From Melanopsichium pennsylvanicum (taxonomy: Eukaryota; Basidiomycota; Ustilaginomycetes; Ustilaginales), in assembly GCA_900208305.1 (NCBI GenBank), contig OAPG01000030.1, positions 1 through 38,069 on the forward strand: a DNA stretch of 38,069 nt, given 5' to 3'. Under the pieces are notes generated by a model. That model did not search any database. It was not told where the DNA came from and saw nothing but the letters and a program-made list of their open reading frames with translations. How positions within the stretch are numbered: the stretch's first letter is position 1; each line of letters opens with the position of its first letter. The position numbers and the translations under genes were made by a program. Shown here in pieces: positions 1-9,150 of this stretch.

Positions 1-703
1 CTACTGCGATAAAGGCAGTACCAATAATTACATGTACACCATGGAATCCAGTTGAAAAGAAGAATGTTGATCCAAATACACCATCAGCAATTGTAAATCC
101 AGCATTTACATACTCGATACCTTGACAGATTGTAAATAGAACAGCAAAGATTAGTGTCATTAGTGTTCCTAGGATAGCACCTCGTCGGTTACCTTCAATT
201 ACAGAGTGGTGTGCATATGTAACAGTAGCTCCTGATGATAGTAGTAGAATAGTATTTAGTAGTGGTAGCTCGAATGCATTAATTGTAGCGATACCAACTG
301 GTGGCCATTGAGCTCCTAGTTCTACTGTTGGTGATAGACTTGAGTGGAAGAATGCCCAGAACACTGAGATAAAGAAGAATACCTCTGAGATAATAAATAG
401 AGCAACACCCATAGTAATTCCTTTTTGTACTAGGATTGTATGATCTCCAAGGAATGTTCCTTCTGCTACTACATCTCGGAACCATAGAGTCATAGCTGCA
501 ACTGTTGTTGCTAGCCCGATTCCAACTAGTAGAGCTCCTGAACCTCCAAGAGGGTTAGCGTAACCGTTAAAGTACATTACTGCTGCTGAAGTTGGAATTA
601 GAAGTCCAAATGATGTTAGTAGTGGCCATGGACTAGGTGTAACTAGATGGAATGGCTGAAATTGAAATTGTGTTCGTGATAGTGTTGTGTTTTGTGTGTT
701 CAT
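1..703 (-). CDS. cox3: Cytochrome c oxidase subunit 3, cut by the window start
   Basis: Arm 1 copy, starting at ATG (complement of 701..703) and reading off the left edge of the window. It covers about 234 of 278 residues and is identical to the complete copy over that span. Bases 1..17 still match genuine cox3 sequence beyond the point where arm 3 diverges. This copy is therefore probably intact to the left of the window, unlike the arm 3 copy. Confidence 0.93.
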   Translation of the reverse strand, partial: MNTQNTTLSRTQFQFQPFHLVTPSPWPLLTSFGLLIPTSAAVMYFNGYANPLGGSGALLVGIGLATTVAAMTLWFRDVVAEGTFLGDHTILVQKGITMGVALFIISEVFFFISVFWAFFHSSLSPTVELGAQWPPVGIATINAFELPLLNTILLLSSGATVTYAHHSVIEGNRRGAILGTLMTLIFAVLFTICQGIEYVNAGFTIADGVFGSTFFFSTGFHGVHVIIGTAFIAV

Positions 704-1811
704 TGTTAATTTGTATATATTATAAAAGGATGTTAATTTTGCGCTTGCGCGCGGTCATATTATTTATAATCTTTATATTCCTTTTTGATTACAGCGTTAA
801 TGCTCTCATTACCTATTTTATAGGCCCGGCCGATTAAATAGGATTATAAGTAATACGCCCTATAAAAATCATAGATTTTTATTGTGCGATATATTTTCTA
901 CATATATAAATCTATATAGGTTATATATCTATATTAAAAGAATTCTTTTTCATATATCAATAATATACCTTTAAATTACTATATAATATATATAGACTAT
1001 ACATATTATATTTATAGACGCAACGTACTAAAGTTAGTAATTCAATGAAAATTTCTTATGTATATATTAAATGTTTACTTCAAACAATTTAATAATTACA
1101 ATATTACATCGTTATAAAATTGTATTTACATTTTTCGCATACCTTATAAATTTTATCTGTTGACGCTTGTTTAATTGAAATTGAATAGGCCATAGTATTT
1201 GTATTATTCAAAATCTAGTAAGATTAGTAAGAGTATATATACAAATAGAGGACACTACTATAATATCAGATTTTTATAACTGCAGCACACCTACTTTCTT
1301 CAGATATAAAAGAAACTTTTTCTTTTTCGAACGCATTTTAAAGGACCGGTACTATTACAATACTAATTATATATATAAATATTTATATATATAAAATGAA
1401 ATTAATTATAGTAGATCTTTTAATACAAATTAATGCATAGGTCCGATCCCTAAATAAGTTAGCATAAAATGAAAATTTATAGATGTCTTCTCCGTTAATT
1501 TTACTATATAATAGCTGGTATTTATTTATTATATTCCTAGATAATAAAATTTTGATTACTTAATAAGGCAAGAAAATTAGAATACGAAAACACAAAAAAA
1601 GACCGGTATGTTTTCTTTTTAAAATTACGCTTACCGATTCCTATATAAATAATTATATATATAGGAGATATATTTATATATCATAGTGAAATAACAAAAA
1701 TAGTTTCTTTCAGTCTATTTTTTATTAACGCCAGCATAAAAAGTAAACGCTACGAAAATGTTTATTCTATATATGAAATAAATCCGCGCGCAAGCGAAAA
1801 ATTAATTGAAA
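704..1811. other. Large AT-rich non-coding region between cox3 and trnS(UGA), candidate control region
   Basis: This is the longest gene-free stretch of the arm (1.1 kb). It holds a GC hairpin element at 741..754 in the cox3 leader, a 28-base perfect AT palindrome at 1367..1394, other TATATA-rich inverted repeats, and a partial GC element (CCGCGCGCAAGCG) at 1784..1796. No tRNA or conserved ORF was found. Its position between oppositely directed genes (cox3 minus, trnS plus) would suit divergent promoters or a replication start; that is inference. Mirror: 24482..25589; arm 3: 27220..28327. Confidence 0.5.
1367..1394. repeat. 28-base perfect AT palindrome (arm 1)
   Basis: TTATATATATAAAT is followed directly by its reverse complement, so the two 14-base halves can form a cruciform. 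Copies lie at 24899..24926 and 27883..27910. Confidence 0.9.
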
Positions 1812-1897
1812 GGACGTGTGACAGAGTGGTTTAATGTACCTGGCTTGAGTCTAGGAGTTCTTACCGAGAACCGGGAGTTCGAATCTCCCCGCGTCCG
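1812..1897 (+). tRNA. trnS(UGA): tRNA-Ser (UGA) (arm 1)
   Basis: Class II tRNA. The acceptor GGACGTG/CGCGTCC has one T-G. The anticodon stem CCTGG/CTAGG has loop CTTGAGT (UGA). The variable arm is GTTCT/GAGAAC, the T arm GGGAG/CTCCC, and the discriminator G. It lies on the strand opposite cox3 and trnY. Confidence 0.94.
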
Positions 1898-2467
1898 TAC
1901 ACACAAATCCATTTTATTTTGACTAAAATCTTCGCCTACGCCTTCTTTTTTGTTAGCGGCTATTTTTTACGGAGAAAAAAAAAAGAAGAGATTTAATACT
2001 GTTATTTTATATCTGCATACAATAAACATCCTTCGGGCGTTTTATTATAAATAAGTTTAATTTGACAACTAATTATAATAGATATTCATAATTAACCATG
2101 AAAACACTAAACACAAAACACATGGCTACTTAAATATCCGGCATAAAATATCTACGATATTTTCTTAGCAGCATATAAGAAGAGAGTCCTACATTTTAGA
2201 TTTTATAGTATATTATCTTGTCGCGCCAGCGCAGCGCCACCACATAAAAATTTATTTCTTTTTATTAGCGCATTCCTTTTTTCTTCTTTTTTCCTACGAG
2301 AAAATTCTAGAAAAAAGAAAGAAAATATTCTATTTTACCTCTATTAGATATCCTATTTATAAAAAAAAAGATAGATTCTATTTTATAGGCACGGCATAAA
2401 AGTTAAATAAATATCTATTTAACGTAGTGTAAACACAGCTATCTATTAGAAAATAAACTTTTTCTTT
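1898..2467. other. Intergenic spacer trnS(UGA)-trnY with repeat elements
   Basis: It holds an element starting AAAATCTTCGCCTACG (about 1925..1985), which recurs inverted near 6290..6368. It also holds a GC cluster CGCGCCAGCGCAGCGCC at 2222..2238 and an AT mini-hairpin at 2322..2336. No gene seen. Mirror 23826..24395; arm 3 28414..28983. Confidence 0.6.
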
Positions 2468-2551
2468 TTGCAGATGTGAGATTCGAACTCACCACGGCAT
2501 ACAGCCAATGCTTTTACAGAGCACCGCCCCAACCAATAGAGCATATCTGCA
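2468..2551 (-). tRNA. trnY(GUA): tRNA-Tyr (GUA) (arm 1)
   Basis: Arm 1 copy of the tRNA at 23742..23825. Confidence 0.93.
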
Positions 2552-2938
2552 TTATTTAACATAATGGGGTTATAAAGATAGAAAAAAAACGAAACTTTAC
2601 TTTTTTGGGGTGGGCCCCTATTACTTATTCATATACCTATATATATAAACAATCTGGTTACATTGTTGGTCGTTATATTAAATATATTAATACTCTTTTT
2701 TTAATATGATTAACATGCAAATATACTAAAATGAAATAACAAGAAAGAGAAAGGAGTGTTCCACTTCGTTTATCGAGGACTATCTAAAATGTTTATGTTT
2801 TATTATATAAAAACATTTTGCTCTATTAAAATATTCGATTTTTATTACCAGTATATATATTAATATATTCATTATTTTTAACTAGAATTTAATTTAACTA
2901 AACTTTTTATTAATTACTACTCAACTCTATACTTTTTA
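2552..2938. other. Intergenic spacer trnY-trnF
   Basis: It contains a short GC hairpin GGGG-TGGG-CCCC at about 2606..2617 just downstream of trnY in the arm 1 orientation, and is otherwise AT-rich with no gene seen. Mirror 23355..23741; arm 3 29068..29454. Confidence 0.6.
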
Positions 2939-3010
2939 TGCCTCAAACTGGAATCGAACCAATCCGTTAGAAGCTTCAGTTCTATGCTCTACCATCTAAG
3001 CTATTGAGGC
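2939..3010 (-). tRNA. trnF(GAA): tRNA-Phe (GAA) (arm 1)
   Basis: Arm 1 copy of the tRNA at 23283..23354. Confidence 0.94.
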
Positions 3011-3156
3011 TTATATATTTTATATATTAGTATATTATTGTAATATACAAGTAAATTATATAAGGACCGTACTTATAGAATATTGTAATTTATATGAACC
3101 AGAAAAAGGGTTAAAAATGCTACGCATTTTTTAGTACTTTTAATAATAGATATTTT

Positions 3157-3230
3157 TGGAGAGAACAGGACTCGAACCTGCATCAGCATCCTTGCAAAGG
3201 AAGTATACTAACCAATTGTAATATCTCCCC
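3157..3230 (-). tRNA. trnA(UGC): tRNA-Ala (UGC) (arm 1)
   Basis: Arm 1 copy of the tRNA at 23063..23136. Confidence 0.92.
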
Positions 3231-3740
3231 AAATTTCATAAGACTATACCTATATAGTAAATAAAATAGAATAATATAAAGAAACTATAATGTGTCAATA
3301 AAATAGTCTATTTTTTATAGTAATAGTAAACACAAAAATAGAATATTCACTCGAACTTATATAAAAAAGAACTCTTTTTTTACTACTAAATTAAAAAGTA
3401 GTGCAAAGGTAGTACACTAAATAACTATACTATGCCTTCTATTCAATATGAAAATATCTTGTATCCCTTTATAACTCGCTATTATAAAAAATGAGAAGAG
3501 AAATACATATATCTAGTAATAAAACTAGTAATTATATGAACGGTAAATTCTTTTAAAATTCCTAATACATGGTACAAATTATGAATAGGATAATTAGAAT
3601 TGTATGTGAAATTTTATAAGATAAGCTCCGGAAAAGATGTTTGAAATCCTTTTCTTTTTTCCCCTTCTTAAAAAAAGTAGGCGCCAATTAAAATATTCTA
3701 TTTTATTTCTTAAGGGGGTAAATTAAAGTTTGATAAATAA
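3231..3740. other. Intergenic spacer between trnA and the decayed ORF cluster
   Basis: It holds an AT mini-hairpin at 3690..3704 beside GGCGCC and a CCCC motif on the minus strand (TTTACCCCCTT) at 3712..3722, downstream of the ORF cluster. No gene seen. Mirror 22553..23062; arm 3 29747..30256. Confidence 0.6.
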
Positions 3741-5574
3741 TTAAGGAACAAAGATAGTATTCATCTCCTGGTATATAGTGTGTAAAAAGGAATAGAATAC
3801 CTTAAAATACACCGCCATTGATGAAATGATTTTAATTATTATTAAAAAAATATTATAGTACATAAATTTATAGCTATTATCATTGTTGATATTTTTGTTT
3901 ATCAATATAATTTGTGGTATTTTATGTACAAATACAAATACAAATACAAATACAAATACAAATACAAATACAAATACAAATACAAATACAAATACAAATA
4001 CCGACCTGTTTACTGAAGATAAACTGTCCTTTAGTAAAATAACTAAGAATAGATTGAATTGCAAATGAAATTACTAGAATAAGTAGAGAATAAAATACTA
4101 GTTTAACAACAGTATTATATGCGTTAAACATTTCAATATTTATAATAATTCCTGTAGAAAGATCACCGATTAGGACTAGGTTTATAATAAAACCACTTGA
4201 CTTTTTCACAAATAGTCCAATAGCGGACGTGCGCGTATTCTATTTTAGTGGGCGGATAAGTAAAATATACTCGATAAATACCAATAAAACATAGTAGTAC
4301 GATTTTAAATCCCTTTTTGGTAAATTTGTACAGGATTATTAACAATAACATATCGAACACAAGCATCTGTAGAAAAGATTGTATAGCGCTTTTAGTGCAT
4401 TATTAAACTCGTTAGCAATATCAGAAAAAATAGGGTAATAAATGTAAAGACATAGACTAGATACTAGGAGAACAATAAACAGAAAAATAAGAACTACTTT
4501 GTTAATTGAAATAAGATTTAGCATTAGCCATTAACTATATTCTGATTAATTAGCTTCACTCTCTTTTAGTTCACTTACCGATGATGTACTAATTTTACTA
4601 AAATAATTTTAAGAATATAGCATAAAACTACAAATTAGAAAATATAATCCTGCTGTTGCTATAATATAAACTACAAAATTTAGAATCGTAAAAAAGAAAG
4701 CCGCGCGCAAGCGCAAAAGAAATCAAGTACATCTACATCTCTATTAGATGGTAGTCGATTACTGTCATTCGATTCCATCCAATTTAGCAGAAACGAATAA
4801 ATAGAATCTAGAAAACTAGTTGAATCTTCTAGAGGAGAGTGGATACTGTAACTGGTATTACTATTGTTACTGTTATCAGTATTATTATCTGTATTGATAT
4901 CTGGCTTAGGTGTAATCAGCTTGTTAGCACTGTTAGTATATATATATGGCTCTGTAGTATAAATTTGTTATTAATATAGCGAGCCGTATCCCTAAAGAAT
5001 CACACTTCGGTTAAGAAACCGCTGACCATCAAAATAGTGCTGTATAACCTAGTGCAGTACCCTAAAATTTATATCCTAGTCCTCGTGGTGAAGAGGAAGA
5101 CCATAGCTTATTAATAAGAAATGGTATCGTAGATGGTATTAGATAATCTACAGGTACATTATAAACTGTATATTTAGTAAAAGCACTTGACACCTCTGCA
5201 ATCGCAGCACCTGTTGTATCCTGATTTGATTGTGGTGCCAGTTCTTTAGTCATCTCATAAATTTTCTCATAAAAAAACAAAAACAAAAAAAACTTTTCGT
5301 TAGGTACTTTTATTCCTGTTGAACTAGAACTAATTTACATATTTTTTATTGTTTCCTCTGCACGATATACAGCTTCAGCAATAAAGATGAGATTAAGTAG
5401 CATCCAAATTACATATAGAATTAAAAAAAAAACAAACAAAAAAAAAATAGGAATAGGCGACATAATTAGTTTAAGCATAGCATAAGTAATTTTGTTTATA
5501 GTTCCTGTAATTCCACCTATACTGTAACAATGTTTTGCTCCAATAGAAATGTTGTAAAAAATAAATACAAACAT
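3741..5574 (-). pseudogene. Decayed membrane-ORF cluster (arm 1 copy)
   Basis: Mirror of 20719..22552. It holds, in transcription order, the broken 79+74 codon ORF (5062..5574), the SPLE-domain paralog split by a GC hairpin (4609..4967, hairpin at 4701..4714), three small ORFs (4339..4524, 4163..4366, 3922..4209) and the (AAATAC)n repeat at 3927..4001. See the arm 2 entries for detail. Confidence 0.6.
3927..4001. repeat. Hexanucleotide repeat (AAATAC/GTATTT)n, arm 1
   Basis: About 12.5 uninterrupted copies of ACAAAT (GTATTT on the other strand). It lies at the 3' end of a small membrane ORF and gives artefactual Ile-Cys, Phe-Val and Thr-Asn ORFs in several frames. Copies at 22292..22366 and 30443..30517 have the same length. 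Confidence 0.95.
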
Positions 5575-5764
5575 AAGTACTTAACATATTAGTACTGCTT
5601 GTGTATATTCTTTTTTAGAAAAATTGCAAAAATATCTTTCGAAATATCTCCGACAAAATTACAAGAATCGTTACAGAATGTCATACTATTTACAATCAGC
5701 TCCATTGGCATTAGTACTTTAAATGCTCTTGTCAAAAAAGTATCCCGTATTTACTTAATTTTGG

Positions 5765-5784
5765 TATACCTATATATAGGTATA
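5765..5784. repeat. 20-base perfect palindrome next to trnS(GCU) (arm 1)
   Basis: TATACCTATA followed by its reverse complement. Shorter ACCTATATATA versions recur beside trnE (7028), trnA (~3245) and near 2630. Copies at 20509..20528 and 32281..32300. Confidence 0.85.
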
Positions 5785-5792
5785 TAATTACA

Positions 5793-5881
5793 CGGACAAA
5801 AGGAGATTCGAACTCCTAAGGAAGTTTTTTATATTCCAGACAATTAGCAATCGCCTACACCTCGCCAATAGCGGTTTGTCC
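5793..5881 (-). tRNA. trnS(GCU): tRNA-Ser (GCU) (arm 1)
   Basis: Arm 1 copy of the tRNA at 20412..20500. A 20-base perfect palindrome lies just downstream at 5765..5784. Confidence 0.9.
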
Positions 5882-5899
5882 ATAAGTAACCTATATAAA

Positions 5900-5973
5900 G
5901 AAGGTATAACTCAGTTGGTTAGAGTGCGATACTTTTAATATCGACGTCGTAGGTTCGAGCCCTACTATCTTCA
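5900..5973 (+). tRNA. trnK(UUU): tRNA-Lys (UUU) (arm 1)
   Basis: Arm 1 copy of the tRNA at 20320..20393, lying between trnS(GCU) and trnQ in inverted orientation. Confidence 0.94.
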
Positions 5974-5981
5974 TATATTTT

Positions 5982-6052
5982 CTAGGATGAGTTGAATCGA
6001 ACAACTATTTTCCCCACCAAAAGAGGAAGTCTTTCCTTTAGACGACATCCTA
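5982..6052 (-). tRNA. trnQ(UUG): tRNA-Gln (UUG) (arm 1)
   Basis: Arm 1 copy of the tRNA at 20241..20311. It lies 8 bp from trnK, which is on the other strand. Confidence 0.93.
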
Positions 6053-6192
6053 CTTTACTAGTATTCTTATTTTCATACTAATATAGTATTTACTAGTGTA
6101 ACTATTTTTGTTTTTTTTCAACCATTCTCATTACCTACTAAAATCGAAGAATTTTATAAACCGGGGATAAAATCTAATATTTTATCAGGGCA

Positions 6193-6221
6193 ATGATGTA
6201 TTTCCTTTAGATGACATCCTA
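6193..6221 (-). pseudogene. Partial duplicate of the tRNA-Gln 5' half (arm 1)
   Basis: Arm 1 copy of the fragment at 20072..20100, about 140 bp from the intact trnQ. Confidence 0.8.
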
Positions 6222-6318
6222 CATTCCCTATTTATAAAAAATAACTTGATAATTATAGTGGGCTTATAAAAATAGAATACTTTTAGGGCTACTTTTTTTC
6301 GGGAGAAAAAAGAACAAA

Positions 6319-6357
6319 GCCGTAGGCAGCCGTAGGCAGCCGTATGCAGCCGTAGGC
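6319..6357. repeat. Tandem 10-mer GCCGTAGGCA, four copies (arm 1)
   Basis: Four head-to-tail units; the third has TATG for TAGG, and the last leads into CGAAGATTTTATT. Copies at 19936..19974 and 32835..32873. The unit resembles the CTACGG/GCAGC core of other GC clusters here. Confidence 0.92.
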
Positions 6358-6397
6358 GAAGATTTTATTAAAAAGTATGCGCAAGAAAACAACAAAA

Positions 6398-6455
6398 TTT
6401 TTGTTTTTGTTTTTATTTTTATTTTTATTTTTATTTTTATTTTTATTTTTATTTT
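6398..6455. repeat. Hexanucleotide repeat (TTTTTA)n with TTTTTG units (arm 1)
   Basis: About nine units, the first two as TTTTTG and the rest TTTTTA. Copies at 19838..19895 and 32914..32971. Confidence 0.92.
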
Positions 6456-6661
6456 CTACCGCGCCTATAAATAGATAATCACTATAATTAATCGTTTTCT
6501 ATAGCACCTTTAATACGTTTTATACTGATACTACTACAACTATTTTATTATTATTTCTATTAATGTATATAGCTTATTTATTTATAATATGAACTAACAA
6601 ATAACTTTTCCAGACACAAGTTGAATTATTTGAATATAATAAGATTATATATATATTCAAA

Positions 6662-6694
6662 TACCGCCCGCGCGCAAGCGCAGCGCAAGCGCAA
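6662..6694. repeat. GC double-hairpin element, full copy (trnQ-trnT spacer, arm 1)
   Basis: TACCGCCCGC, then two GCGCAAGCGC units separated by a single A, then AA. Each unit can fold as a GCG-CAAG-CGC mini-hairpin, so the element has two hairpins one base apart. Mirror 19599..19631; arm 3 33178..33210. Confidence 0.85.
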
Positions 6695-6745
6695 ATATCC
6701 TATTTTATTGGGCTGTATAGTATTTTCTATTATTTACAGTATTTT

Positions 6746-6816
6746 TGCCGACTACTAGAATCGAACTAGTGTCAAGTAATTACAAGTTACCTATTCTACC
6801 ACTAAACTAAGTCGAC
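6746..6816 (-). tRNA. trnT(UGU): tRNA-Thr (UGU) (arm 1)
   Basis: Arm 1 copy of the tRNA at 19477..19547. Confidence 0.93.
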
Positions 6817-6956
6817 ATTTTTACCGCTAGTAAATCCGCAGTCATTTATTTCCTAATTATTATATATTAATTTATAGATTTAGTAGCGAATTTTATTATA
6901 ATAGTATAAAACTACTTTTTATTTTAATAGGCGGGCAGTAGTAGATCTAAACCTAC

Positions 6957-7027
6957 TGATCTCTAGGAGAATCGAACTCCTATTAGTAAAATGAAGATCT
7001 ACTGTTTTACCTTTAAACTAAGAGACC
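6957..7027 (-). tRNA. trnE(UUC): tRNA-Glu (UUC) (arm 1)
   Basis: Arm 1 copy of the tRNA at 19266..19336, with the same C33. Confidence 0.8.
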
Positions 7028-7482
7028 TATACCTATATATATATACATAAATTTGTAACCATCCAGATTTATTAGTAGAGAAAATGAATCACAATTTATA
7101 AAGTAGTGACTATAAAATCTCTTATTTTCAAGGTCGCGTGTAAGCGCTGTTTTATTTTTAACCGCTAGTAATTTTATTAGGACTATACAAACACAAGCAT
7201 TATGATATACAGAGTAATAAAGTATGATAGAATATCTATATATTCAACTATATGTTATTAAAATAGCGATAAAATTTTATGCGCTGGCCGATAAAAATGG
7301 AACATTTTGATTTTTTTAGAATAGAATTTTAAATACAAGGCTAATAAAATCTAATATTTTATAAGCGCTATTAAATTTAATTCCTAAAAAAAAAAAATGG
7401 ATAAGAATTTAGGGGCCCTACGGGCGGGCCCCATACCCATAAATTAATTCCTTTTTAAATAACCCGGCGATAATTATTAATT
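7028..7482. other. Intergenic spacer trnE-trnM
   Basis: It holds an AT mini-hairpin at 7346..7360 flanked by AAGCGC, and a strong GC hairpin at 7412..7432 (stem GGGGCCC/GGGCCCC, loop TACGGGC) about 50 bp from trnM. No gene seen. Mirror 18811..19265; arm 3 33544..33998. Confidence 0.6.
7412..7432. repeat. GC stem-loop GGGGCCC/GGGCCCC (arm 1)
   Basis: Perfect 7 bp GC-only stem with a 7-base loop, between trnM and trnE. It could be a processing or termination structure or a mobile GC cluster. Copies at 18861..18881 and 33928..33948. Confidence 0.85.
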
Positions 7483-7555
7483 GAGTACATTCCAGGATTC
7501 GAACACTGGTCTAGCAGGACATGAGTCTGCTGTGCCACCTTTACACTAAAGTACT
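7483..7555 (-). tRNA. trnM(CAU): tRNA-Met (CAU) (arm 1)
   Basis: Arm 1 copy, identical in sequence to 18738..18810, with the same acceptor and anticodon-stem mismatches. Confidence 0.8.
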
Positions 7556-7696
7556 TTATATATTTACTTTTTTCTATTCTTATACTAACCATATTTACAC
7601 AGACCGCGCCAATAAAAATGAAAATTTTTATATCAAATAAAAAAAGTTACTATGTAACGATTGAAAATATAGAGACTATCTCTATCTATTTTCAAT

Positions 7697-7711
7697 TGAA
7701 AGGGGAGTATA
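7697..7711 (-). promoter_or_regulatory. Conserved motif downstream of the nad1 chimera (arm 1)
   Basis: TATACTCCCCTTTCA on the coding strand, about 25 bp past the stop. Its CTTTCAATT end can pair with AATTGAAG upstream, placing ACTCCCC in the loop. Copies at 18582..18596 and 34212..34226. Confidence 0.5.
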
Positions 7712-7734
7712 ATGTAATTTCTTCAATTAATTGT

Positions 7735-8742
7735 TTAATTGAACATAAAAGGGTGGTAGAATAGAAAGTTTAGCCCTGCAATAATTGTTGAAATGTTTAC
7801 AGCTACAAACATTTTTAGCAGAATAATCAGATTATTTGCCATTTTATCTGAAGGAATAAATTTGCTAAGTAGTGTAGACATCTTAACGATACTATCTCGA
7901 TTTTTTACACTGTATCGGAAGATAGTAATTAGAATAAAGCTATAAAGTACAGTAATTGCACTTACTGCTACTAGAAATACAATAATATTGTATTGGAAGT
8001 GTAGAACGTCAATAGCGCTTAGTTCTGTGAAATCAGTTGCAGGAACTCTATTTCGTAGATCCTGTTTCACAAAATCAGGAAGAAGTGAAAATAGCCAATC
8101 AAAAATAGACCCGTTTTCCTCTAGTGGCGAATTAATCTGATGATTGCTATTGGTAGTACTACTACCGATATTAAGGGAACCTGATAGTTTAGTATCACCA
8201 ACTTCAACACTAGTACTAAAACCCTTAGAAATTGCTTCCTTCATTCGCGAATGAACCCATCCAAGAGTAGGTTTTGTCACTTCATGCATTGAGATAGCAC
8301 TAGTTGTAGTAGTAGTCATAATAGTTGTAATCGCTGCTACTTTACCAGCAGTGCCAGACTTCAGTTGAAAGACTTTGTACATACCATATAGGCTAATAGA
8401 AGCCCACGCACCATTAATAATTCGACTATTCCACTTGTCAGTTATAGATACAGTCCCATTCTTTGCATTTGTAGCTAGGGCTTCAGTCTCTTGACAGTAG
8501 ATAGGATCAAACCATACATTATAGAAGAGAGTAAATGTTGTAAAGCCTAGGATTACTACTACAACCATTAGAGGTACTGCAAATGGTTGTAGTAGAGCAT
8601 AGTATCCAACAACATTAGGTCCAATTTGTCGTTGCATTGATCCCATTACTTTTCGTTCAATTACTGTCATAAAAGCAACACTTAGTAGAATTGGAACAAG
8701 AACTACTAGAATCTCTAGTAGATTATATAGAATTGAAAGCAT
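7735..8742 (-). CDS. Chimeric ORF: nad1 N-terminus fused to a plasmid-like membrane domain (arm 1)
   Basis: Protein identical to the arm 2 copy at 17551..18558, where it is described. It ends 179 bp before trnM. The TGAAAGGGGAGTATA element (minus-strand TATACTCCCCTTTCA) lies at 7697..7711. Confidence 0.9.
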   Translation of the reverse strand: MLSILYNLLEILVVLVPILLSVAFMTVIERKVMGSMQRQIGPNVVGYYALLQPFAVPLMVVVVILGFTTFTLFYNVWFDPIYCQETEALATNAKNGTVSITDKWNSRIINGAWASISLYGMYKVFQLKSGTAGKVAAITTIMTTTTTSAISMHEVTKPTLGWVHSRMKEAISKGFSTSVEVGDTKLSGSLNIGSSTTNSNHQINSPLEENGSIFDWLFSLLPDFVKQDLRNRVPATDFTELSAIDVLHFQYNIIVFLVAVSAITVLYSFILITIFRYSVKNRDSIVKMSTLLSKFIPSDKMANNLIILLKMFVAVNISTIIAGLNFLFYHPFMFN

Positions 8743-8842
8743 TTTTAAGTTTTATTTTACTGCGTTACTAATTTTACTAATTACTAATCTAATATCTAGA
8801 TTATTTAAAGTAAATACGCACGTTAATAAATCTATACTTAAT

Positions 8843-8875
8843 TACCGCCCGTGCGCAAGCGCAGCGCAAGCGCAA
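8843..8875. repeat. GC double-hairpin element, full copy (upstream of nad1 chimera, arm 1)
   Basis: Same element with GTGCGC in place of GCGCGC. It lies about 100 bp upstream of the nad1-chimera start, next to a GCGCGCGGGCTC cluster. Mirror 17418..17450; arm 3 35358..35390. Confidence 0.85.
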
Positions 8876-9135
8876 AATGTAGACTAAATTGCGCGCGGGC
8901 TCTTAGATAGATTAATCTATTTTATTATAGACTAACCTACTATATTAATTTCTCTTTTATTTAAATGAAAGTAATAAGTATAGATAGGAATAAATCAAAA
9001 AGAGTAAGAGTAAGTACTCTATCCTATACAAGAATAGGAATATTATAGTAGAGTTTTTTTTGCTATCGACGAGTTGTAAATTTAACTAGTTAAATTAAGT
9101 TGGCCTGAAAATAGAAGATTTAACAACTAAATGAG

Positions 9136-9150
9136 TGAAAGGGGAGTAAA
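9136..9150 (-). promoter_or_regulatory. Conserved motif downstream of nad4 (arm 1)
   Basis: On the coding strand it reads TTTACTCCCCTTTCA about 125 bp past the nad4 stop, flanked by an imperfect inverted repeat (CTAAGTGA and TCACTCATTTAG). A nearly identical motif follows the nad1 chimera. A 3'-end or processing role is inference. Copies at 17143..17157 and 35651..35665. Confidence 0.5.

Larger units (their letters stand above)
6053..6745. other. Intergenic spacer trnQ-trnT, rich in repeats
   Basis: In order it holds two AT mini-hairpins (6140..6155 and 6169..6183), the trnQ fragment (6193..6221), a tandem 10-mer (6319..6357), a T-rich hexanucleotide repeat (6398..6455) and a full GC double-hairpin element (6662..6694). 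No gene seen. Mirror 19548..20240; arm 3 32569..33261. Confidence 0.7.

Noticed and set aside
279..485. 68-codon ORF inside cox3
   Set aside because: Out-of-frame shadow of cox3 with a Cys/Arg/Tyr-rich composition typical of shifted reading.
652..837. 61-codon ORF antisense to the cox3 5' end (also in arms 2 and 3)
   Set aside because: It overlaps cox3 and its leader on the opposite strand, crosses a GC hairpin element and has no recognisable features.
3927..4001. Regularly spaced repeat resembling a CRISPR array
   Set aside because: It is a continuous 6-base microsatellite without spacers, in mitochondrial DNA.
3741..4209. Overlapping ORFs on both strands with Phe-Val, Ile-Cys and Thr-Asn repeats
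   Set aside because: They are translations of one hexanucleotide microsatellite in different frames. Only the first ~70 codons of the 95-codon frame look protein-like.
5599..5787. 62-codon ORF between trnS(GCU) and the ORF cluster (also 20506..20694 and 32115..32303)
   Set aside because: Composition is plausible, but the orientation is opposite to its surroundings, it runs into the 20-base palindrome and I recognise no family. Too weak to call a gene.
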